Positions 1 to 6,670 of a stretch of 6,932 bases of DNA are shown in pieces. Under the pieces are notes generated by a model that saw nothing but the letters and a program-made list of their open reading frames with translations, was not told where the DNA came from and did not search any database. Positions within the stretch are counted from its first letter, which is position 1. Each line of letters starts with the position of its first letter. The translations under genes and the position numbers were made by a program. Origin of the DNA: an uncultured Anaeroplasma sp. (GTDB taxonomy: Bacteria; Bacillota_I; Bacilli_A; Acholeplasmatales; Anaeroplasmataceae); assembly GCA_934216145.1 (NCBI GenBank), contig CAKQBG010000071.1, forward strand, positions 1-6,932, in the 5' to 3' direction.

Positions 1-56
1 ATTTTTATAATGTGACCAATTTATATTGATAAATAAAACCCTCACTTACCAGTCCA

Positions 57-154
57 AAAAAGTGTAGTTTTATGGAATCAAAATATTGCAATTAAAATCA
101 TTAAATATTATAATAAAAATGTAATAAATGCTTTTCCATAAAACTACACTTTTT
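57..154. repeat. Perfect 21-bp inverted repeat pair bounding a putative invertible segment
   Basis: The arms 57-77 and 134-154 are exact reverse complements over 21 bp (core GTGTAGTTTTATGG in the left arm) and enclose 56 bp. Neither arm can be extended: the bases just inside (78/133) and just outside (56/155) do not pair. A perfect match this long at this spacing, directly upstream of a small serine recombinase gene, is the classic layout of a DNA inversion switch such as those acted on by Hin, Gin or Mpi. That the neighbouring recombinase acts on these arms is inferred; the repeat itself is seen directly. A function as a plain transcript hairpin is less likely, because the best promoter lies between the arms, so its transcript would contain only one arm. 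Confidence 0.85.
86..114 (+). promoter_or_regulatory. Sigma-A-type promoter inside the invertible segment, facing the recombinase
   Basis: A -35 box TTGCAA (86-91) and a perfect -10 box TATAAT (109-114) are separated by exactly 17 bp. Transcription would start near 121, still inside the segment, and run through the right repeat arm into the recombinase gene. Inversion about the repeat centre would place the -10 box at about 97-102 on the minus strand, facing out of the left edge of the window and leaving the recombinase without this promoter. On the minus strand of the segment as it stands there is a -10-like hexamer (107-112) but no well-spaced -35 box, so the promoter appears one-directional. 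Confidence 0.7.
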
Positions 155-173
155 AGAAATATACGATATAATA

Positions 174-196
174 CCTCCCAAAAGGAGGATTTTTTT
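174..196 (+). promoter_or_regulatory. SD-containing hairpin plus T7 tract ahead of the recombinase start
   Basis: CCTCC (174-178) pairs perfectly with GGAGG (184-188) around a CAAAA loop, followed by A and seven T's (190-196), and then the ATG at 197. GGAGG is the gene's SD sequence, 8 nt from the start codon, so folding would hide the ribosome binding site. The same stem plus U-run also has the shape of a short intrinsic terminator. Either way the leader could hold down recombinase expression. The stem is only 5 bp, so its stability is modest; the regulatory role is inferred. Confidence 0.5.
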
Positions 197-811
197 ATGA
201 TATATGGATATGCAAGAGTATCAACAAAAGACCAAAATTTATCTAGACAACTAGTTGATATAATTAATTTTGGAGTTCTAGAACAAAATATATATAAAGA
301 TAAAGAAAGTGGTAAAAATTTTGAAAGAACAAATTACCAAAAATTAAGAAAAAAATTAAAAGAAGGAGATTTATTAGTAATAAAATCTATTGATAGACTA
401 GGAAGAAATTATAATATGATCATTGAAGAATGGACATATATAACAAAAAAAGTAAAATGTGATATTGTTGTATTAGATATGTCATTACTAGATACAAGAA
501 TAAAAAATAATTTATTAGGAACATTTGTATCTGATTTAGTATTACAAATACTATCTTTTGTTGCTGAAAATGAAAGAAATAATATTAAAACAAGACAAGC
601 TGAAGGAATAAAAATAGCTAAAGAAAAAGGAATTAAATTCGGAAGACCTAGTATTTCTATTACTAATAATATAAATGAAATATTTGAATTATATTATTCA
701 AATAAAATTAATTTAAATGATGCATTAAATAAATGTAATATGTCACATGGAAGCTTTTATAAATACTATAATTTATATAAAGAAAAAAAGGAGATTTCTC
801 TCCTTAACTAA
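197..811 (+). CDS. Small serine recombinase (resolvase/DNA invertase family)
   Basis: A 204-aa site-specific recombinase, likely to cut and rejoin DNA through a serine-DNA intermediate. The N-terminal catalytic domain opens with YARVSTKDQN (nucleophile Ser9, Arg7). It has the active-site segment SIDRLGRN (Arg67, Arg70) and continues into the long dimerisation helix with ENERNNIKTRQAEG (about 124-137). KFGRP (148-151) links to a C-terminal helix-turn-helix of about 40 residues (about 160-200), as in Hin-type invertases and Tn3-type resolvases; the length is normal for the family. The ATG at 197 was chosen because it has a strong SD (GGAGG, 8 nt upstream) and gives the canonical family N-terminus; an in-frame ATG at 128 has no SD. 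The gene lies directly behind a promoter enclosed by perfect 21-bp inverted repeats, so a DNA invertase controlling its own promoter is the best reading. Its last codons double as a minus-strand terminator. A transposon resolvase remains possible, but no transposase is adjacent. Confidence 0.92.
   Translation: MIYGYARVSTKDQNLSRQLVDIINFGVLEQNIYKDKESGKNFERTNYQKLRKKLKEGDLLVIKSIDRLGRNYNMIIEEWTYITKKVKCDIVVLDMSLLDTRIKNNLLGTFVSDLVLQILSFVAENERNNIKTRQAEGIKIAKEKGIKFGRPSISITNNINEIFELYYSNKINLNDALNKCNMSHGSFYKYYNLYKEKKEISLLN
783..805 (-). terminator. Minus-strand intrinsic terminator within the 3' end of the recombinase gene
   Basis: On the minus strand AAGGAGA (805-799), loop GAAA, and TCTCCTT (794-788) form a 7-bp perfect stem with a GNRA-type loop, followed by further T's (787-783). 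It lies immediately after the TAG (810-808) where a degenerate minus-strand P-type ATPase reading frame would end, so it was probably that gene's terminator. On the + strand the same DNA encodes the last residues of the recombinase (around EKKEISLLN) and lacks a T-tract, so it should not terminate + transcripts. Confidence 0.6.
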
Positions 812-1622
812 CGTATAGTATTACAATTAAAAGATAATATTATAAAAAATATTGTAAATAACATTTCAATAATAATAAGAATAAATGTATCTACTAAACC
901 AAAAATTTATAACAATAACAAAATAAAAGTAAATATACTAGAAAATAAGTAAGACTCATTACTTTTTTAGCTAATTGAACTGCATTTTGAATACTATTTA
1001 AATTATGCCCTAAAACAATAATATCCGCATCCATTGATTTATCTATACCACCTAAAGCTATAGATAAATCAGCAACAATAATAACATCTAATTCATTAAC
1101 ACCATCACCAACACAACAAATAACATCATTATTCTTTTTATAATCCATCATTACTTGTATTGCTATTATTTTATCCTCATGAAGTAATGAAGCTTTATAG
1201 CTCGATAACATCAACCTATCAGAAACATCATACACAACTCTGTCAATATCTCCTGTAAATAATACAGTTTTAGCTCCATTTGTAGTTAAATTTGATAATA
1301 CCCCTGATGATTCTGAACAAATCTCATCAGCAATAACAACAAAACCTATGAATTTTTTATTTACAGCAACATATATATAAGTTCCAATAGCTAGATTTTT
1401 TGTATATTTAATTTTTTTTCATCCATTAGTTTTTCATTTTCGCATATTATTTTTTTTTCATTAGAAGCAACAACACCTAAACCATCATAATACTTCACTT
1501 TATAATCTTTATTAATTTTAGCAGAATAAGCCTTAAGAATTGCTTGCGCAATAGGATAACTAGAATTAAATTCAGCCTGAGAAGCAAGCTTTAATATTTT
1601 TTTCTTTGTTTGAGGAAAAACT
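808..1622 (-). pseudogene. Decayed C-terminal remnant of a heavy-metal P1B-type ATPase
   Basis: Translated in pieces on the minus strand, this region follows the order of a CadA/ZntA/CopA-type pump after the phosphorylation site. First comes KKKILKLASQAEFNSSYPIA (nucleotide domain, about 1547-1610) and a GLGVVAS stretch, then a second frame with IGTYIYVAVNKKFIGFVVIADE, FTGD (1248-1259) and GDGVNE (about 1086-1109), ending in IALGGIDKSMDADIIVL. The first frame ends at a TAG at 1393-1391, so a frameshift is needed near the homopolymer at 1412-1419. Another shift is needed around 850-900 to reach the hydrophobic tail that ends at 808. Key residues have changed: the conserved HP motif is YP, and GDGxND is GDGVNE. 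The whole N-terminal half, including the metal-binding and channel helices and the DKTGTLT site, is missing beyond 1622. The gene cannot make a working pump. The longest intact piece (894-1235, GTG start) should not be taken as a real gene. Confidence 0.85.
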
Positions 1623-1684
1623 AAAATATACCTTATAAAGTAGACACATAAAAAAACGTAATTCTACTTTATAGGATATATTTT
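1623..1684. repeat. Imperfect 22-bp inverted repeat at the breakpoint of the ATPase remnant
   Basis: Arm 1623-1644 and the reverse complement of 1663-1684 match at 20 of 22 positions (shared core TATAAAGTAGA), around an 18-nt loop rich in A. The P-type ATPase similarity stops at the left edge of this palindrome. This fits an insertion or deletion event at this spot, for example a small palindromic mobile element or the hairpin end of an IS200/IS605-like element. The flanking GGTGGATTCTCGCC (1690-1703) may belong to the same element. No transposase or TnpB reading frame is present, so the element type is unresolved. Confidence 0.6.
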
Positions 1685-1745
1685 AAAGGGGTGGATTCTC
1701 GCCTTTCTTTTATTTAGTATTTTATACAAATCTAATATATAATTT

Positions 1746-1790
1746 AAAAAAATCCAACCATTTTAATTGTAAAGAATGTTGGATTTTTTT
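1746..1790 (-). terminator. Strong intrinsic terminator of the ABC operon (symmetric, could act both ways)
   Basis: A 13-bp perfect stem: seven A's plus TCCAAC (1746-1758) pair with GTTGGA plus seven T's (1778-1790) around a 19-nt loop. It lies 20 bp past the stop codon of the last ABC gene on the minus strand, where its U-tract follows the stem. Because both arms carry A/T runs it could also stop + strand transcripts, although no + strand gene is seen leading into it. Confidence 0.85.
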
Positions 1791-1810
1791 AATTTTGTTA
1801 TTTTTTTAAT

Positions 1811-4435
1811 TTAAATATCATATTTAGCATTTATTTCAGCAGGAGTCTTTCTCATTAAACATAAAACTGGAAGAATTCCAAAAATAAAATTAATTAAATA
1901 TAGAACTAAAACTCCAGCTAAATAAATTCCAATAGGTATATTATAATTATTACCAATTAATGATTGTAACTTAGAATAAATTATAGAATAAATTACAATT
2001 AATATTAAATATCCTAAAATTGATGTAAGAGTTGTATTCATAAAAATATCTACTAAATATTTCTTAATGACTAAAAATCTTGATGCACCTATTGAACGAT
2101 AAACTCCAATATTTTTTATTTGAGAAATCATTTTACTTCTAGTTGAAAAATATACATAAATAATTGAAACAATAAACAAAATGACTGAAATAGTTAAAGT
2201 GCTTGACATTGTATCTTTATTCAAATTTAAATCGACTTTATACATATAATCATATGAAGAATATAAATTATTACAATATTCTTTAGCATTAGATAAATTT
2301 TCATTTGAAATGTTTAATAAAATTGGTAAGTGTGATGATAAATAATTTCTCATAAACATTTTTTTAGAAACTATATTTAAAGACGAATCGCCTATATAAT
2401 AACCAACAACCTTAAGTTTATAATTATCATAGTCGATATAATCACCAATTTTATAATTACTATTAACATTAACAATAGTTTCATTTTCATTAACAATATC
2501 TTTTGAATTTGAATCTCTAATAGTATCAATATTATAATTTATTTTTTCCTTTGCGATCATATTATTCCTATAACCTGATTGTATAATATTATTAGATTCA
2601 ATAACTAATCCAATTATATCATCTGAAATCGATAAAATATCATAATTATTAATACATTTATATGTTCCAACTATTGTATATGTATTATCCTTATACTTTA
2701 ATACATCACCAATTGAAAATTTATCTTCATTTCCTATAATTTCATATTTTGAAGAAATATCATTTCCTGTAATATCATATTCAAAGGCATATCTATAACC
2801 AATAATACTTGTTTCATACGAAGTATCATATAAATAATCATTATAAAAATAATCCTGATAATAATAATCATTATTAACATAAATAGAATTATTAAAAGAA
2901 TTTGTAATACCAGAAACCCTAAATTTATAATTAGAACTTAATATAATAGGATAACCTATTATATCAGAATAATTTTTAATATTATTAATGTTTTTAATAA
3001 TTCTATCAGCAATTTTTTTACTAATTACTACTTCTTTTTTAATAGGTAATTCACCAATCAAAATCTCGCTTTCATTCTTTTCTACAGGATAAATATAGCA
3101 AGTAAAATCAACTGATTCGCTACGTTGCGTATTATATTCAAATCTAAATTCACCTTCAGTTTGATTAACATTATATATATTATCAACCAAATTATTATCT
3201 ATAAGAGTCATAGCGGTACTATAATCATAATTTCCTGACAAATAATAAAAACTATTAGTATTTAAAGTATAATAAACATTATTTTCGTCATTAAATGAAT
3301 AATCATTTACAACCATAGTTTGAGAAAATAATATAGTACATATAGCAATTAATATTCCAATACAAAAGAAAAAAACATGAAATATTCTTTCTTTCTTTTT
3401 TACATTGAAAAATGAAAGAAATGATTTCTTTAATGAATTAAAAAATAAAGAAAAACTATTTGATTTAACATTATTATAAAATGAAATATCAAAATTATAA
3501 TCTTTAATTGAATTTGTATCTAAATGCTTATAATGATCATCTATAAAATCAATATTACTTTGATTTTTAATAACTAAAGGCTTAGATGATTCAACAATGA
3601 TAGTACCATTTTTTAAAACAAGCCTTAAATCTACTAATTCATCTAAATTGTCTTTATATAAATCAATTGAAATAGTATTGGTATCTATATTTTCATAATT
3701 CAAATCCTTTAAATAAATTTGTCTATCATTTTTTATATCCAGTTTTTCATTATTACAACAAGAATTATCATTTAAAATACATCCATCTTTCAATTCTATT
3801 ATTCTATCAGCATAAAAGCTTGCGACATCTTTGTTATGAGTAACAACTAAAACTAAAGTATTTTCAGATATCTTTTTTAAAATATTCATAATCTCAATAG
3901 TATTTTCACTATCAAGATTTCCAGTAGGTTCATCTGCAATAATAATACTACATTTTTTTAATAAACTTCTTGCAATACTGACACGTTGCTGTTCTCCACC
4001 TGATAATTTTCCTGCAAGTTTTTTTCTATATTTAAAAAGACCAACAGATTTTAAAACATATTCAATTCTTTTTTGCTTTTCCACCTCATCATAAATACCA
4101 ATAATTTCTAACGCAATTCTTAAATTATCATAAACAGTTTTATTTTCTATCAATAAATAATTTTGAAAAACATAACCAATATTATTCTTTCTAAATAAAT
4201 CCATTTTCTTCATGTTATATTTTTCCATCTTTAAATTATCATAAGAAATTGAACCACTATCCGCCTTATCTAAGCCTCCAATTACATTCAATAATGTTGA
4301 TTTGCCACTACCTGATTTACCAATAAAACAAATTAATCCAGTTGAAGGCAATTCTAATGATGTATCATCAATAACATGAATTTCATTATTCTTTGATTTG
4401 TTATAATATTTATTTAAATGATTAATTTTAATCAA
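1811..4435 (-). CDS. ABC transporter, fused ATPase and FtsX/MacB-type permease (second gene of operon)
   Basis: An 874-aa membrane protein. The N-terminal ATPase domain (about 1-215) has Walker A GKSGSGKST (39-47), Q-loop Gln91, signature LSGGEQQR (from 144), Walker B SIIIADEP (Asp168, Glu169) and H-loop His200. A linker of about 120 residues leads to TM1 (about 352-372). A large extracytoplasmic domain of about 370 residues follows, then TM2 (746-763), TM3 (800-820), TM4 (836-859) and a short tail RKTPAEINAKYDI. This one-plus-three topology is that of type VII (MacB/LolCDE/FtsEX/Bce-like) mechanotransmission ABC proteins, which typically push lipoproteins, peptides or signals outside the membrane instead of forming a channel; the substrate is unknown. 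I chose the TTG at 4435 because the SD AAGGGAG (4451-4445) is 9 nt upstream of it and it yields the typical start MIKINHLNKYY. An ATG at 4444 abuts the SD with no spacing. The start overlaps the upstream gene's end by 8 bp, indicating translational coupling and a joint heterodimer. Confidence 0.9.
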   Translation of the reverse strand: MIKINHLNKYYNKSKNNEIHVIDDTSLELPSTGLICFIGKSGSGKSTLLNVIGGLDKADSGSISYDNLKMEKYNMKKMDLFRKNNIGYVFQNYLLIENKTVYDNLRIALEIIGIYDEVEKQKRIEYVLKSVGLFKYRKKLAGKLSGGEQQRVSIARSLLKKCSIIIADEPTGNLDSENTIEIMNILKKISENTLVLVVTHNKDVASFYADRIIELKDGCILNDNSCCNNEKLDIKNDRQIYLKDLNYENIDTNTISIDLYKDNLDELVDLRLVLKNGTIIVESSKPLVIKNQSNIDFIDDHYKHLDTNSIKDYNFDISFYNNVKSNSFSLFFNSLKKSFLSFFNVKKKERIFHVFFFCIGILIAICTILFSQTMVVNDYSFNDENNVYYTLNTNSFYYLSGNYDYSTAMTLIDNNLVDNIYNVNQTEGEFRFEYNTQRSESVDFTCYIYPVEKNESEILIGELPIKKEVVISKKIADRIIKNINNIKNYSDIIGYPIILSSNYKFRVSGITNSFNNSIYVNNDYYYQDYFYNDYLYDTSYETSIIGYRYAFEYDITGNDISSKYEIIGNEDKFSIGDVLKYKDNTYTIVGTYKCINNYDILSISDDIIGLVIESNNIIQSGYRNNMIAKEKINYNIDTIRDSNSKDIVNENETIVNVNSNYKIGDYIDYDNYKLKVVGYYIGDSSLNIVSKKMFMRNYLSSHLPILLNISNENLSNAKEYCNNLYSSYDYMYKVDLNLNKDTMSSTLTISVILFIVSIIYVYFSTRSKMISQIKNIGVYRSIGASRFLVIKKYLVDIFMNTTLTSILGYLILIVIYSIIYSKLQSLIGNNYNIPIGIYLAGVLVLYLINFIFGILPVLCLMRKTPAEINAKYDI

Positions 4436-6482
4436 AGAAATCATCTCCCTTCAAGCTATTAACAATACTAAATTTAAATAATCTTTTATTAAACCTATCT
4501 CCTATTTTAAAAATAAAAATATTACTTACAATAAAGTAAATTAAAATAGTTAAAAATTGAAAATGAAATAAATATTTAAATTGTTCAACAAAAATAGTTA
4601 GTATTAAAAATGAAAAAAATCCTATAACTAATCCACTTAATCCAATGCCAAACACTTCATAAAAAACAATCGTTTTCATATCATTTTTAGTTATACCAAG
4701 TGTTCTTATAATTTCATAATCATCTTTCTTTGAGGAATAAACCTTAGCTAAAACAAAATATGTAATAAAGAAAACAATAATTAAAAATAAACAACACATA
4801 CCAATATTAAAATACCCAAACAAGCTATTAATAAAAGAAAAAATAGTTTCTTTTCCTTTAACTTCAGCTGGAATATCTACTTCATACCCTAAACTTTTAA
4901 TTGATTGAGTTGTTTTATCAACATCAGAATCATAAACACTCAACTCAAATACATAATTATTATATATATAATTCAAATCACCATAAGCTTCAATAATATC
5001 ACCATCATAATAAATGACCTCATAATCATCTATTTTGTATAACTCATTTAATATTATATTAAAATTCATATTACTATCTTTTAAATTATTAGGAATTTTA
5101 ATTTTTATTTTACTATTAGTTCCTACTAAATCATTAATTTCAATAGTTCCCTTATGACCATTAGTTTCATAAATAATTTCTAAATACATATAATCGTTTC
5201 TTACTTTATTAATTAATTTATCTTTACAGCCAACTCCAATTTTAGAAATAGAATTTGTTTGTGCATAACCAACTATTTTATAAGAAATATTATCATAAAA
5301 AATATGATCATATTTTTTAAAATAATCCATATCATAAATATAATCATTTGAAACTAAAATCATAACCTCATCATCACTTTGAGGTATTCTTCCCTCAAGT
5401 AACTGATAGTCATTTGGATATCTCATAAATAAACCATAATTAATATAAGAGTTTCCATCAAAAATAAAAGGTATTTCTTTATCCTCAAAAAAAGGATTAA
5501 TAATATATTTATCATTATTTTTTATTACATTAGAAATATCTATTTCTCTTTTATCATTAGTATAAACATACAACCTATCACTTTGCTTATTATTATATAC
5601 ATTGTAAATATCAATACTTTGATTTATTGAATATATTAATTGAAATAAATATATTGTTATAAAAAAAATAACAAAAAATATTAAAAAAGTAAAAAAAGAT
5701 TTTTTAGGAGTAAACATAATATTATTTTTAGCTATCTTAGCCTTAGTTTTATTATTAATAGGCTTATAATCTAAATCAAGTATTTCATTATCATCACAAA
5801 TTGACTCAATAAATTTAGTATCCTCAACAATTTCTCCATCATTAATTCGTATTTTTCTTGTAGCGATATTTTCTACTAAAGAATAATCATGTGTTACAAT
5901 CAAAACAAGCTTATCTTTACTAATTTCCTTTATTAAATTGATAATCTCTTTACCAGTTTTACTATCGAGATTACCAGTTGGCTCATCACAGGCTAAAATT
6001 TCACAATCAGATGCTAAAGCACGAGCAATTACACATCTTTGTTTTTCTCCACCTGATAATTTACTTCCTCTATTTTTCCATCTATTAGATAATCCAACTT
6101 TGTTTATAAGCTCTAAAGCTCTTTTTTTAGCTTCATGATTACTATATCCTAAAAGCAATAATGGTAACATTACATTCTCTAAAACAGTATATGACTCAAT
6201 TATATTATAATTTTGAAAAATAAAACCAACCTTATTTTTTCTAAAATCATCCATATCCAAGAGTGAAAAATATGATGTTTCATTACCCTTATAATAAATT
6301 TCTCCCTCATCAAAGGTATCTATTTTAGTAATAACATTTAACAATGTTGATTTGCCACTTCCTGAATCTCCTGTTATTGCAACAATTTCATTTTTATTAA
6401 ATTTTAAATTTATATTCCTAAGACCTAAATTTATAATACCATTAGAATTATAAAATTTATTTACATTTTTTAATTCAATCAT
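4428..6482 (-). CDS. ABC transporter, fused ATPase and FtsX/MacB-type permease (first gene of operon)
   Basis: A 684-aa membrane protein with the same plan as its downstream partner. The ATPase domain (about 1-220) has Walker A GDSGSGKST (38-46), Q-loop Gln90, signature LSGGEKQR (from 142), Walker B EILACDEP (Asp166, Glu167) and H-loop His198. TM1 is at about 262-286. An extracytoplasmic domain of about 265 residues follows, then TM2 (556-580), a cytoplasmic stretch YEIIRTLGITKNDMKTI typical of FtsX-type permeases, TM3 (609-631) and TM4 (643-660). The ATG at 6482 has an SD GGAG (6493-6490) 7 nt upstream. All catalytic residues are present, so this and the next protein probably form a heterodimer with two active ATPase sites. 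The extracytoplasmic domain is about 100 residues shorter than the partner's, so the two halves present different surfaces outside the cell. Substrate unknown: no neighbouring two-component system (as in Bce-type peptide resistance), lipoprotein or binding protein is in the window. Confidence 0.92.
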   Translation of the reverse strand: MIELKNVNKFYNSNGIINLGLRNINLKFNKNEIVAITGDSGSGKSTLLNVITKIDTFDEGEIYYKGNETSYFSLLDMDDFRKNKVGFIFQNYNIIESYTVLENVMLPLLLLGYSNHEAKKRALELINKVGLSNRWKNRGSKLSGGEKQRCVIARALASDCEILACDEPTGNLDSKTGKEIINLIKEISKDKLVLIVTHDYSLVENIATRKIRINDGEIVEDTKFIESICDDNEILDLDYKPINNKTKAKIAKNNIMFTPKKSFFTFLIFFVIFFITIYLFQLIYSINQSIDIYNVYNNKQSDRLYVYTNDKREIDISNVIKNNDKYIINPFFEDKEIPFIFDGNSYINYGLFMRYPNDYQLLEGRIPQSDDEVMILVSNDYIYDMDYFKKYDHIFYDNISYKIVGYAQTNSISKIGVGCKDKLINKVRNDYMYLEIIYETNGHKGTIEINDLVGTNSKIKIKIPNNLKDSNMNFNIILNELYKIDDYEVIYYDGDIIEAYGDLNYIYNNYVFELSVYDSDVDKTTQSIKSLGYEVDIPAEVKGKETIFSFINSLFGYFNIGMCCLFLIIVFFITYFVLAKVYSSKKDDYEIIRTLGITKNDMKTIVFYEVFGIGLSGLVIGFFSFLILTIFVEQFKYLFHFQFLTILIYFIVSNIFIFKIGDRFNKRLFKFSIVNSLKGDDFFD
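4445..4451 (-). promoter_or_regulatory. Shine-Dalgarno of the second ABC gene, inside the first gene's last codons
   Basis: AAGGGAG on the minus strand lies within the final coding codons of the upstream ABC gene. It is 9 nt from the TTG at 4435, an ideal distance, but 0 nt from the ATG at 4444. This spacing decides the start call and indicates that ribosomes finishing the first gene can re-initiate on the second. Confidence 0.6.
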
Positions 6483-6670
6483 ATAACCACTCCATTTTCA
6501 TATTTTTTTAATTATATCATGAAATGAATAAATTATTAATAATTATAAAAAAAATATAATATTAATCAAAATAAGCATATTTATAATTATAAATACCTCT
6601 AATTAAATCAATGTAAAACAAATTCATTCAATTTTTATATTTAAATTAAAATATAAAAAAAGGGATGTAA
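6483..6670. other. AT-rich intergenic region between the ABC operon and the transposase remnant
   Basis: Almost pure A/T with no credible reading frame on either strand. It holds the SD of the first ABC gene (6490-6493), the putative operon promoter (6542-6569) and an A/T-only 11-bp inverted repeat (6632-6642 with 6649-6659) that is not distinctive in such sequence. Confidence 0.6.
6542..6569 (-). promoter_or_regulatory. Likely promoter of the ABC operon
   Basis: On the minus strand TTGATT (6569-6564) and a perfect TATAAT (6547-6542) are 16 bp apart, about 60 bp upstream of the first ABC start codon. The region is so AT-rich that -10-like hexamers arise by chance (another is at 6591-6586, without a well-spaced -35), so this is a moderate call. 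No operator-like palindrome is seen next to it. Confidence 0.4.

Noticed and set aside
1..56. Start or end of an upstream gene
   Set aside because: All short frames are too brief to judge, and no convincing SD and start pair is visible on the minus strand within the window.
128..196. ATG at 128 as the main recombinase start
   Set aside because: No SD, it falls inside the putative invertible segment, and it adds 23 residues before the canonical family N-terminus; the ATG at 197 has an ideal SD.
894..1235. Intact-looking 113-aa minus-strand frame as a small protein gene
   Set aside because: It is the middle-to-late segment of a P1B-type ATPase (GDGVNE region). The same frame continues upstream through FTGD and VVIADE to a stop near 1419, and the GTG start has no SD, so it is part of a pseudogene.
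1685..1745. Possible structured RNA or riboswitch around AAAGGGGTGGATTCTCGCCT
   Set aside because: Only a 5-bp stem can be drawn, there is no downstream gene in a suitable direction, and I recognise no riboswitch core; it is kept only as a possible part of the palindromic element.
5938..6138. 66-aa + strand open frame
   Set aside because: It lies opposite the conserved Walker B and signature region of the 684-aa ABC protein and has no SD; it is an antisense shadow.
6632..6659. 11-bp inverted repeat as a terminator or transposon end
   Set aside because: It is composed only of A and T in near-pure A/T sequence, so chance pairing is expected, and no G/C stem supports a terminator.
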